Below, piece by piece: positions 1 through 10,337 of a stretch of 64,000 nt of DNA. Under the pieces are notes generated by a model that saw nothing but the letters and a program-made list of their open reading frames with translations, had not been told where the DNA came from and searched no databases. The position numbers were made by a program, and so were the translations under genes. Numbering within the stretch: the stretch's first letter is position 1; each line of letters opens with the position of its first letter. Origin of the DNA: Turnera subulata (taxonomy: Eukaryota; Streptophyta; Magnoliopsida; Malpighiales; Passifloraceae); the NCBI GenBank assembly GCA_028386065.3, contig JAKUCV010007390.1, positions 5,088-69,087 of the forward strand. The letters are read 5' to 3'.

Positions 1-2404
1 CACTATTAACTCAATATCACGTATCTCGTATGGTCATCACAATATTCACATCAACATCACAAAGTTCAATAATCAACCACAGTAGTCACCAAACACATAG
101 CAATAATCACAATAAAAGCCAGCAATAACATGACAGGCACAACAAGATAACATATAAGAAAAATGATCAATCAAACATTCGGGGTATCACGGGCAGCATA
201 CCGAAGTTTATAAGTTTATATCCTCACCTGATACTCCTTAGAAGCCGATATCTGGTTAAGCCTCGACAGCCCTATATTTAAAACAACAGAAATCACTTAC
301 AATGCACAAACAAGAATGATCATGCAAGATGCTGGTTTTAGTAATTATTATACGGCTTGCCTTATATCATATTTATTTTATTATTTCAATAATTTCATTT
401 ACTATGAAATTAGCATTCCCAATTAATTAAAGATTAGCTCGTTATTTTCTAATTATACTTAATTTAAATTCGTATCCAAGCTCCGAGCCGATGTATCGGC
501 CCTATAGTCGCTCGTGATAAGAAAATATATGTATACATGTATATACTTATAAGTACTTATGTGTATAAGGTAATTCATATGTAGCCTTAAAAAAAATGAT
601 AAACAAATCAGATTTTAGCCCAATATTATTTTAGCCAGTGGAAATAAAGGTAATACGTTATAGCTGTCAAAGGTGATGTATAACAAATGCACCTGATATT
701 TCATGTACGTGGTCAGTATTAATATTGTGGGCCGTTTTATGAATTCAGCTCAACACCTCATTTGGTAATCCATTATTCCAATAACCATTCAATAAAATTT
801 ATCTAATAAAGTTGGTATTAAAAATTAGTAACCGACTAATCCCAATCTGTACTATTATTAGGCAGGTACTATTATTAGGCAGTTAAAATACATTATAATT
901 ATTGCCCAGACATGATTGTTCAAATTAAAACCAATTCCTTAGTCATTACTCACATATTAACCACTGGTCCAGATTAATTAAGTCCTCATTAATCCCAAGT
1001 CAGAAAATTAGCGCCCAAATAGGTTATTAACCCAAACCAAGGTTAACAGGCCCATGAAGCAACACATATTGCCCAAGCCTGATGAAAAACGGTGTCGTTT
1101 TTCTTACCCCAGGCATCATCTCCTCTCTATACGCGATCTGAGTGCCACGACCATTACCACCATGATTCTTGTCCACCACCAAACTCATGGCTGCAAACCT
1201 GTTATTACTTCTGGGCAGTGTCGACTTTACCAATCCACTAACAAACAACTCCTATCCAACAGCACACCCAATTCCACACCCGGTTCAACAAGGAAAACTC
1301 AATTGACCATAATCCGTCAATAACCACAGAGAAGAAGAAGATGAATCCGGTGACGGCATCTTACCCTCTTGTCGCCCACAACGGCACATAGACGAGGAGA
1401 ATTGGCGGACAATGACTGAACCAAGGTAAGGTCGAGCTCGGACTTGGGTCGGTGTCGTGTGGCTGGGTTCGGTGGCGGTTGCAGCGAATCGCACAGGTTG
1501 GAGGAGATGCAGCCGAGCTTGCTGCGGTTGGGTCCGGTCGGTGCTGCAGCGTGGGAAAGTGTGCACAAGGGAGGAGAGACTGATGGCAAAGGAGACGGCG
1601 GTGCTCGCCGGTGGCGTCAGCGTGGGGGAGGCGATAGTCGCGGGCAGAGCGGCGGCGACGAAGTCAGGGGAAGGTCGATTGGGGCNAGAGAGGGAGGAAG
1701 AGATTGGTGGTGTGTGGTGGCTGTGAAGTGAAGGAGAAGAGAAAGAAAAGAAGAGAAGAAAGAAAAAGAAGAAAAAAAAAAGAATGGAAGGGTAAGGGTA
1801 GCAGGGCATGGTGCTCGGGGAAGAAGAGAAGAGAAAATAAAAAAAGAATGAAAAAAAAGAAGACAAAAGAAGAAAAGAGAAGATGGAAAGAAAATAAGAG
1901 TGGGCCGGTTGGTTTAAAAAAAATCAAGAGACAAGAAGTAGTGGAGGAAAAAGGAGATTGAGAAGAAAAGAATAAAAAAAATAAAATATCTAACTATTAT
2001 TTTCTAGAAAAATCTAATCCTGCAAAAGACCTACATGCTCTTCATGCTTCTCTTGTGTTCCAAAATATCCTAGGGGCATAATCGTCTTTTCCAAATTCCA
2101 TCCCAGTCCGAAAATACAACTTAGGCTCAGAAAATCCAATTAACTCTCTCGAGCGTTGCCCAAGTCTCGGAATTGAAAACCGAGGCTCGGTTGGCCGTGT
2201 AGAACTCTCGAAAGTTATTTCCGAGGCTCGAAGATACTCCAACGTCGTATATCCTTGGCAATCGAAATGAAGCTCGGTTACTCCCGGTAAAACTCGGAAA
2301 ACTCAGTGGGGTAGAATTCATGATTACAACGATAGAATCTATCTACCGTTGTAAGAGTTAAAACGACTCGGTAAAATCTCAAAAATTTTACCCGGGTCGT
2401 TACA
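1..2404 (-). repeat. Long LTR-like retrotransposon repeat, left end outside window
   Basis: This non-coding stretch resembles the solo LTR at 12817-15588. Both end on the plus strand with a TTTACCCGGG...GTTACA terminus (here finishing at 2404), so read on the minus strand both begin TGTAAC followed by a CCCGGG block. Both also carry a CA-rich zone (1-180 here), a tract around a 'tatcctcacc' motif (near 220), a GC-rich G/A-skewed zone (1430-1720) and a purine-rich low-complexity block (1730-1975). No left TG terminus or matching target duplication of the CCGAG at 2405-2409 was found, so the element probably starts before the window. The open frames inside are low-complexity and unlike known proteins. 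One ambiguous base occurs at 1686. It could be a solo LTR or one LTR of a complete Ty3/gypsy-type element; the lineage cannot be told without internal domains. Confidence 0.6.
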
Positions 2405-3290
2405 CCGAGCTTGACCCGCCGCTCTCGGACCCATCGCGACCCCGCGAGCCGACGGCAGCAGCGCGTCCCCCTACCGCCGCCTCTTCTCCTGCCACGCTCG
2501 TCTCCGCCTCGCGCCGTTCGCCATTCGCTGCTCGCCTTGTCGTACCGTCGCCAAGGTTGAAGACGACCTCTACCCGTTTCTGCAAACGGGTCGGGGCCTT
2601 GGTCTCATGACCTGGGCTGGTGCACATGGGCCTTGGACGCGGGCCTGCGAGGGTCAGCAAGTTTCGGCCAGCGCCTGGCCTGGGTTTTCGGCCTGGTTTT
2701 TACACCTGGGCTGCTTTATACAAGCCCCAAATTCAAAAAAAAAAATTAAAATTAAAAAAAAAACAAATTTGAACCGCTCACATCACGGTATGGAGGGGGA
2801 GAATTTATATATTACTGAAAAATTTATCGAGTAAGCGTATATTTTATACCCTCTATTATTATGTTTTATTTAGTATTCAATATTGTCCGGCTAAGCCGCC
2901 TTACTTCATTTATTGGTCGGCAAAGCCGCCTTATCTCTTTGATGGCCGGCTAAGCCGCCTTGTTTTATTTGTTGGCCGGCTAAGCCGCCTTTATCGATTA
3001 AGCATATATTATATACCATCTATTATTATTATTATGCTTATTTTTCTGATTGGGCTATGAAAAGACCCATTATATTTATTTTTTAGCTTTAATTTACATT
3101 TTAATTGGGCTCGTACAAGGCCCATTGCATTTAATTTTTGTTTATTTAATTTTAATTGGGCTAATTAATAAAAGACCCATGTTTCTTTTTAAGTCTTTTA
3201 TTTATTTAATTTTGGAATTATGTTACAAATATTGGAGACCCTTAAAATTTCCGGAAGAAATTTGTTATGGGCACTGAAATGCATTTCAAT
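2405..3290. repeat. GC-rich then AT-rich repeat-derived DNA
   Basis: Bases 2405-2700 are GC-rich with repeated 'gggcctgg' words, resembling in reverse complement the GC-rich zone near 14410-14560 of the solo LTR. They are followed by AT-rich DNA that includes the tandem repeat at 2887-2991. No convincing coding region was seen. It is probably an older, interrupted fragment of related LTR-type DNA. Confidence 0.4.
2887..2991. repeat. Four-copy ~30-bp tandem repeat flanked by a direct repeat
   Basis: A CCGGCTAAGCCGCCTT core recurs at 2887, 2917 (two changes), 2946 and 2976, with spacings of 30, 29 and 30 bp. The array is bracketed by two related ~42-bp segments (2823-2864 and about 2990-3031), both starting TTTATCGA and running into an ATTATTAT tract. 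This suggests a segmental duplication as well as unit amplification. No coding potential is seen. Confidence 0.7.
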
Positions 3291-3295
3291 GCAAA

Positions 3296-5304
3296 TAGTC
3301 TAGAAGACTAAATAAAAGAGTCTAGAAGACTCAATAAAAGAAAATAAAACAAAGACCGGAAGTCTTAGTGCCAAAAGATCCAGCAGATCTTTGAGGAAAA
3401 ATTGAAAAAAAAAAATATGACCACCAGAAGATGGACACTGTGCTTATCTTGCTTACCCTGAAGGTGCAAGCCAATATATATTGAATAATTTTATTTTATG
3501 TTCAACTTTATTATTATGTGTTATATTTTATTTTATTTACTTTACAGTATGTTATAATCGTTTCCAGAATAATGGTTTAGGCATTTGTCCTGGAGACAAT
3601 GCAAGTTGACATCAAGGGGAGAGTTATATGTGTGGATGTCAACTATTTTACATAACATGTACAATCTCAAAAAATGAGAAAAAGATTTATACGCTCCAGA
3701 AGAGCATAAGTTTGAATATGTTCTTGAAGAACGCATGCTTTACTATGATCTAGAAGATCATATATTTACGCTCTGGAAGAGCAAATACTCTTGAAGAGTA
3801 CTGAAGCTCCCACTCACAGTAATAAAAGATATTATTATGGATCCCGTTAAATTGACTCTGCTCTATTCCCTGAAGCGAATAAGACAGTATAATCAATTGT
3901 GCCTGTGGCCGTGAATGAGATTATAATTACAAGGCTGAGAGAAAGCGTGCATATTATTATTGCATAATGGATCCATAACTGGAGAACATTCAAAGAGGAA
4001 TTTTCCTCATACATAAGTTTATACAGATATTTATCTATTGGGTACAACATTGACTCTAAAACTCTGAGCCTCGTTGTTGATGTTGACCCTAACACTGTCG
4101 TTCCAAGAGAACCACATGCCACCTATATTGTTTTCTCCAGGTATCTCAAACCGATTCGTTGCAGGAAAACGGAGTGGGATTACACCATGATTTTCTCCTG
4201 CTTGCCACAAAGTCTCAGTAATCAATACCATGTTGGGCTTGTACTGATTCTTTAGACCCCTTAAGGTACGCACAAAATCTTGGGACCTTCTTGCTACACC
4301 CCGGCAATTCCATAGTAAAAGTCGTACCTTAGGCCATGTAGGTGGTAACCCAGTCACCCTTGGGACGCTCCGAGCCATCATGGAAACCTGATAATAATTG
4401 CTTTGATTTAAAATTTGACATGAAGGCTCTAGCTGAAATTCCTGCAGTCTATTAGATATGAAAAACATAATAGAATTAGCCAAGCCATAAAAGGAAGCCC
4501 TTAAATTGCTTTGGTTCTCTAGGAAGAATTTTTCTTCCATAGGAGTTACAAAGAACCAAGATGAATAAAGTTCATCAACAAACACTAAACGAGGAATTCT
4601 CGCCAGATCATTTGGTAATTCCTCTTGCTGCTCATTCACCAAGCTATAAGCTAACCTATTCCTTCTTCCTAGAGAGGCACCCTCAACAAAGAAAACAGTA
4701 GCTGGGGAAGGCATTTTTCTTGTCTTGTTGAGTTTTTCTGAGTTTTTTGCATCTTCCTGTCTCAACTGCCTCCCCTTCTTATAGTCTGAGATTAGACAGC
4801 TAGGTGTCATTTTTTCAAATGTGGACCCTTTTTCTGTCTCCGAAAAGATCCAGAAGATTTTTCGGTAATTAAAACTTTGCATTATTTGTCAGTAAACTCC
4901 AAAGCTTTTCAATCTTCGAGGTTTTGCTTTTGGAAAAGTTTGCCACTACTTTAATTATTGTCCAATAATTCTGATATTTTTCGACATGAGTGGCAAAAAA
5001 AAATAAGCCTAAAATTGACACATGTATAGCAGCCAGAAGCTAGCAATTTCAAGTTATTAAATATACAATATTCGAGTAATTGAAACTTACCATATCTAGC
5101 CAGAAGCTGGAATGCACTAGCCTGAAGCTAGCAATTTTAAGTGTTTAAATATACAGTTTGAACAGCTTGAAGCTGAGACCAACTAGAAGTTAGCTGATAG
5201 ATATGTAATTTATAGCTGTTATGCACCAGCTAGAAGCTAGTAAATAATTTTCCTAAGTTATCATATCCAGCCTGAAGCTGGCACATAAATAGCAGCCTGA
5301 AGCT
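3296..5304. repeat. Dispersed mini-hairpin motifs, NNNCT-nGA-AGNNN
   Basis: Short inverted repeats with a three-base loop (AGA, TGA or GGA) recur through the decayed element. Perfect examples: 3296-3310 and 3318-3332 (6-bp stems, loop AGA), 3720-3732 (5 bp, TGA), 3746-3760 (6 bp, AGA), 3770-3782 (5 bp, GGA), 3786-3800 (6 bp, TGA), 5163-5175 (5 bp, TGA), 5181-5191 (4 bp, AGA) and 5228-5238 (4 bp, AGA). Near-perfect forms lie at 3693-3705, 5268-5280 and 5292-5304. A longer relative with a 7-bp stem and 5-base loop lies at 3374-3392. The stem sequences differ between copies while the CT...GA AG core is constant. Further copies lie in the pol part (6487-6499, 7111-7127). Confidence 0.7.
4031..4882 (-). 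pseudogene. LINE ORF2 5' fragment with partial AP-endonuclease domain
   Basis: A 283-residue open frame on the minus strand carries, in its C-terminal third, the start of a LINE-type apurinic endonuclease domain: LLLWNCRGVARR, then MVLITET, then GGMWFSWND. These match the first three blocks of plant L1-type ORF2 endonucleases. The N-terminal ~180 residues (basic, then a segment containing LANSIMFFISNRL) are not recognised. The frame stops before the catalytic Asp/His blocks, and no reverse transcriptase follows, so only the 5' portion is present. This is the reverse of ordinary LINE truncation, which removes 5' ends. It lies antisense inside the decayed copia element. It could be a captured segment or the remnant of a larger LINE later deleted. 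Confidence 0.65.
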
Positions 5305-7910
5305 GGCACTAACTTGAAATTGGTTCATGGATTTATTGTTGGCATGAGCGGTTGGGCCATTCCGGATCAATAATGATGCACGAAATTTATTTGGTCATTC
5401 ATTGAAAAACCAGAAGTTTTACAATTAATGAATTTCCAAGTGTTTGTGTGCTACGAAATTAATTATACGGCCTTCTTAAGATGAGATTGGCTTGGAATCA
5501 CCAGCAAGTTTGGAAATAATTCAGGGACATGTACGCGGACTAATATCTCCGCCGTGTTGAGCATCTAGGTAATTTTTACGATGCATCGACTAGATGGTCT
5601 ATTGTGTGACGCAAGTTGGCATTGTGCGCACTTATTTTAATGATTAAGCCACTTGTGAGTGCATATCCCTACTTATGTTATTAGACTATATGTCTAGATA
5701 ATGCTGGTATATTTCTTCAATGGATAATGTATATCATTGGAAATAAACTCAAACAGATCTGGGGGAACATTGACAATTGATTGCAGGACCATTGATGAAA
5801 TATGACTATTTGAGAAAATGGTATTTTACATGCAGCAGCACTCGTGTGCATCATGCCAATAAGTTATCATAAGGTCTCCCAATTTAATTGGTTCATGGTC
5901 ACGAACCTAGTAACTCCCATCTTCGGACCGTTAGTTGTACAGTATAAAATGCTCCACCACAGCATAGTAAAGCTGATCCTTAAAGAAGGTTGGGAATAGA
6001 TGTTGGGTATAAAAATCTCCATCAATTACAAAGTAATTGAAACCATTGACTAATGATTGGAGATTTGTTAATTTGATGATAGAGTTTACCCAACATCAGG
6101 GGGAGAAAATGAGCAGCTGGATCAAGATATTATTGAAATATATTATCAATATATAGTTGTTGATCCTCAAACAAATTAGTGTGAATCTGAAGTTCAAAAG
6201 ATGATTCATTTGCAGGAAAATTGATATGAAATTGCCAGATACATAAAGTGACCAATTCTTATATACCAGCTGCAAATGCTCCTGTTCAAATTAATGTTCC
6301 AGAAGAACAAGTATAGTATGCAAATGAATCCAAAGTGCGCCAGAAGCGTAGAGTATACTCGGTTCCAAAAGAAAAGAAAACAAAATTCTCAATAGAGAAA
6401 AAGGAGCAAAGAGATAAGATGGCCCTAGCGAGAAAATAAGACCTCCAGTAGAGGTTCAAATTAAAAGTCCTCAAGTAGAGGAAAATCCTCTAGAAGAGGT
6501 TTTCTGACACAATTGATAAAGTTCCAGAAGTAACTCAGGTACCTGGAAAAAAAAATGAGTATAATGAGATCTCAATTACAGTGTCAGAAATAAGATGGAA
6601 CCGACGTAAAATAACCGTCGACGGAATATTTATTTTATATAGCGCTAAATATTTTGAAATAAAATGAGGATCATGAACCTACATCTATTGATGAATGTAG
6701 GCGCAGTATGATTGGCCAAAATAAAGAGATATAATTAGGCTGTGTTAGAATCACTTGTGAAGCGAGATATTTTCCGGACCTGTAGTCCGTTGTGAAGCAA
6801 GATACTATCCGGACCTGTAGTCCGTACACCAGATGGTGTGGAACCAGTCGATTGAAAATGGGTATTTGTACGAAAAGAGAATTATAATAGAGGGATACAA
6901 AGCACGACTTATCGCACAAGGTTTTACCCAAACGACTTGGTATTAATTGTGAAGAGATAGATATACTCCCCTGTGGTGGATGCAATTATTTTTGATAAGT
7001 CTGGCATTATATGAAAAGAATTAAAAATGCATCAAATAGATGCTATTACAGCCTACATTTATATGGATCCATAAGTCATGATACATACATGAGAATCCCT
7101 GAAGGATTCAAGTTGCTTGAAGCAACTAATTCCCGGGAATACATAAATTTAAGTTAAATTGAATTTTACATGGTTTAAACCATTTTGAGTATGCATAGTA
7201 TAAAATACATGCATGAATTTATTTTTGCTTATATTGATAATTCATATGCGTTTCTGTAATTTAAATATTATTGGAACTCCTGAAGAAGCTTCCAAATGCC
7301 GTGCTATGTTTTGAGATGAAAAATCTCATAAAGAATTAGATTGGTCCTGAAGTACCCTATCTAAGTGAAATCTATATTGCTAGGAACATAAAGCCTGAAG
7401 CTTTTGACTTAAGCCTATTGGCAAGATATAACTTTGTTCTTATCTTCGGGGTATAACCGATGCGGTATTATGTTAACCCTGCAAACCCAAAGAGAATATA
7501 GTTGGCCTTTGTAGATGCAGGTCCTTTATTTGATCCACAAAAGCACAGATGGACATCTGCTACAAGTTTACACATGAAATTGCCATATCATCGGGACCAC
7601 AAAAGCGAGAGGGCAAGGAAGAAGCTCCAACGACAAAATATGAAGATAATGCTGTCTACATTGTCCAATTAAAGTAATGATGCATCAAAAAGTGATCAGA
7701 CAAAACACACGTCACCAGAAGCTGACAAGGACGATTGACATGCAATGACATCAAAAAACAAGAAAGACCAAATTGAGGGGGAGTAAAATACGCACTGCAC
7801 TCTTTTTTCCTAGTTTTTATCCCACTGGGTTTTTCTTAGTAAGGTTTTTAATGAGACAGTTATTTCAAAAAGCGTATTCTACACAAAGTACAACAGTATT
7901 CAAGGGGGAG

Positions 7911-8109
7911 TGTTATAAAATGTAGAAAAAAACATGTGTGAATACTGTTATTTACTGTGCTATCTACCTATCTGTGTATATAAACCCACACTGAAAAATA
8001 AATTGGACGAGCTTTAACTCATCTTCCGTGCATTTTCTACACTTCTCCTCTCCTCTTTTCATCATCAATTTGTTTATAATTCTTCCAATTTAACAGATTA
8101 TACATAACA
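7911..8109 (+). repeat. 3' LTR of the copia element
   Basis: This 199-bp LTR starts TGTTATAAAATG directly after the purine tract and ends TACATAACA; the termini TGTTAT/ATAACA are perfect inverted repeats. It contains a TATATAAA promoter-like box at about 7976-7983. Short LTRs of this kind are usual for Ty1/copia. No second copy was seen in the window. Confidence 0.8.
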
Positions 8110-9309
8110 CCCGTTTTCTAATAAAAGGATTTTAAGATGATTTTTTTTTTCTTCTTCTTCTTACTAATTTGCCGGTGTAAGTGGGTGTTACTTACGATTG
8201 TTCGTGGTAATAAAAAAAATGGAGTAAGGATATTCATTAGAAAGAAATTGAGGGAGGACAACATGATAACATAAGGAAGTGTAGCTAACCACTACTGGGA
8301 GATAAAAGATTCTATGAAGAGATTAACAAAGATTAGAACCCACTACTTTCATGTCATAAAGCATCCACCACAAAATGGAAATCCCTTTCTAAGAAATAAT
8401 TAAGTGGGAATTCTTAACCTTTGGTTAGTTGTTAAGTATGAATCAATCCTGCACCACAAATTAATATCGATGGGACAAAGATAAGAAGTGTCAACAAATC
8501 TTAAATTACAAAAGAAATTTTGTGATACTTACTTGGTGAGATGGAACATGAATGATGAAATAACAGGAGTTAGAATCTTATTGTCAGTTATTAATTTTGG
8601 AATGTAATTAAGTCCACAACAAAAACTCTAGCACTACTCAAGCAGGCATTGAAACTTCTTTTGTAATTTTGTTGGAAAAAAAATGCAGCAACCATTTCAA
8701 GCAGTAGCAATATTTAAACCATCCACTCACCCAAATGGGAAGAAATATTCCTCCACTTACAGTACTAGTTAAAAAAGTTATCACATCTCACATTTTATTT
8801 TAATTTTATTTTGAAAAATATTAAGTAATTATTAGTTACATATATTTTAATAATTTTTTATACTAATAAAAAAACTTGGTTAAAAAGTTCTTTTTTTTTT
8901 TAGAATTAGTTATAAGTTCTTAATGCTTTATAATTTATTTGAGAACATGATATCTTATGTACTTCTATGACTTTCAACAGGAAATAAATGTGCCTTCCAT
9001 ATGCTGGTTATTTTGAACCGACCATCTAGAAACCTTGAGTATGGACAAAATACAACTGTATGCTGTTCCAATAAGAAACTGCTTGCCATAGATAGCATAA
9101 AAAATGCACCTTGATAACGTTTTTTATTCTACTTTCTATACCAAAGGTTGCTGAAACATAGGCAAACGACAAGGGGTAACACAAGTGTGCAAAATCTCCT
9201 CCATCGATTCATACTTCATTCATCACAAAAGGACCAACAAGGATGACACCTATTATTTTGTAATTGTTTGTCACAGTCGTAATCCAGTTTTCTAGTGTAG
9301 ATAACTTGG
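8110..9309. other. AT-rich intergenic DNA, no gene seen
   Basis: About 1.2 kb of AT-rich sequence with short homopolymer runs and a CTT microsatellite-like tract near 8150. No open frame resembles a known protein, and no terminal repeats were found. Confidence 0.6.
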
Positions 9310-10011
9310 GACCTGTTTGGAATTGTTTTTTCTTTTCTGTACTCAAAAATAGTTCTCAAAAATTAACTCAAAAAACTATTTTCACAGTGAAACAAAATTT
9401 TAAAAGTTATTTGGGTGTTTGTTCTTTGGATATTTGTTTTTTTAGGAAAATCAGTCCAACCACCCATTTTCCCCGAGCTTCCCCCCTCTTGCTGCTCCTT
9501 CTCCAGTCCACCATTATTTTAAAAAGGATGAGGAGAGTTGGTGCCGTTGGTTTTGTGATCCACAATTATAAAATCTACATATCTCCTGAGACGATGAAAG
9601 AGGAAGACGAAGAGAGAGAATGGTTGGGAAAGAAATATGTTTTTTTTTTTATCATCCTAAAGAGCCCCGCACCCAGGCAAGATCGAACTTGGGTGGCCTC
9701 AGTGGCCCGAAGTCTTTGGTGCCAGTGCAACCAAGAGGTGCTAGGGAGAGAAAAGAGATATGTTACCAGGAGGAAGAAGTGTTTGAGACAAAAAGGAAAA
9801 ATTATTTATATAAACCTATTATTTACGAAACTACCACCGTGAAAACAACGAAAACATCATTTTGATGTTTTCACTTTTCTGGTTTTGAAATCAACTTTTA
9901 GAGAATTATTTTTAAAACCAATCCCCAAAAAAACCATCCAAACAAAATTTCTTAAGTTTCGGAAATAACGAGAACAAGAAATCTGTTCTCTAAAACACTT
10001 TCAAACACGCC
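9310..10011. mobile_element. Non-autonomous DNA transposon (MITE-like), 702 bp
   Basis: The left end reads GACCTGTTTGGAATTGTTTT. The reverse complement of the right end reads GGCGTGTTTGAAAGTGTTTT, giving 15 of 20 matching positions as terminal inverted repeats. CTTGG flanks both sides (9305-9309 and 10012-10016) as a probable 5-bp target duplication. A strong hairpin (10-bp stem, gaaaacatca) lies at 9850-9872. There is no transposase. A SINE is nested inside at 9642-9753. Superfamily is uncertain because a 5-bp duplication does not fit hAT (8), Mutator (9) or CACTA (3) cleanly. Confidence 0.65.
9642..9753 (-). mobile_element. tRNA-derived SINE (~112 bp) nested in the MITE
   Basis: Read on the minus strand it has a tRNA-like head with an A-box-like segment (TTGCACTGGCACC region, near 9720), then a B-box-like AGTTCGATC (near 9684), then a run of A (9641-9650 on the plus strand as T). 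It is flanked by 11-bp near-identical target duplications, agaaatatgtt (9631-9641) and agagatatgtt (9754-9764), with one mismatch. This is the expected signature of a pol III retroposon inserted antisense to the window. Plant SINEs are often 100-350 bp, so this is a short one. Confidence 0.65.
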
Positions 10012-10337
10012 CTTGGAATTCTTACCAAGCTGAGAAATTTTGATGGACCATCGATGAATAGTGAAGCCCGAAGAGAATCAAATTGATTTTTATCAAGTCA
10101 TTGAAGCATACTTGTGTTACATAGTTAGAATAGTATGGAAAGGAAGATATTGATTTGTAAGAGGGGNGGGGGGGTTGGTTATGACTAAGTTAGGGAGACA
10201 GGCAAGTGATTGACAACGTCAATGTTCCTGAACAAGTTCTACTTCGTCTGTTGACTAGTTCTGCATTGTTTATGCTCTCTGAGTGATCGTCATGGACAAG
10301 GATGTTCTTCATTTTCTTCCCTCAGTTCTTCATAGAT
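10012..10337. other. 3' flank of MED6; poly-G tract with ambiguous base
   Basis: No gene is seen. A G-run interrupted by an N (10161-10174, N at 10167) marks a place where the assembly is uncertain. The MED6 3' UTR and polyadenylation region (minus strand) should fall here. Confidence 0.5.

Larger units (their letters stand above)
3296..8109 (+). mobile_element. Decayed Ty1/copia retrotransposon with 3' LTR
   Basis: Translated fragments follow the order of a plant copia polyprotein, broken by many stops and frameshifts. A GHPGSIMM-like segment of the pre-integrase region lies at about 5345-5390. Integrase pieces include DASTRWS (about 5581), an LDNAG-like segment (about 5694) and a HAAALV...SYHK block (about 5832-5870). 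Reverse transcriptase pieces include a MHQIDAITAY-like segment (about 7027-7065) and an IPEGFKLLEAT-like segment (about 7094-7130). An IGPEVPYLS piece lies at about 7340, followed by RNase H-like remnants near 7510-7620. A CAAGGGGGAG polypurine tract at 7901-7910 abuts the 3' LTR. Domain order (integrase before RT) places it in Ty1/copia. The 5' LTR was not found, and the gag part (3296-5340) is unrecognisable, being filled with short hairpins and an antisense LINE fragment. It is certainly non-functional. The left boundary is approximate. Confidence 0.85.

Noticed and set aside
1285..1961. Long open frames on both strands over a purine/pyrimidine-skewed tract
   Set aside because: The frames stay open because of low-complexity Ser/Phe or Lys/Arg/Glu repeats, and they lie in LTR-like DNA with an ambiguous base.
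2887..2991. CRISPR array
   Set aside because: There are only four units, no unique spacers of constant length between long repeats, and the setting is a plant nuclear genome.
9660..9740. A real tRNA gene
   Set aside because: The cloverleaf arms do not pair as a functional tRNA, and the A-tail with target duplications fits a SINE.
9264..9842. 192-codon open frame
   Set aside because: It crosses the MITE boundary and the SINE, and its sequence resembles no protein.
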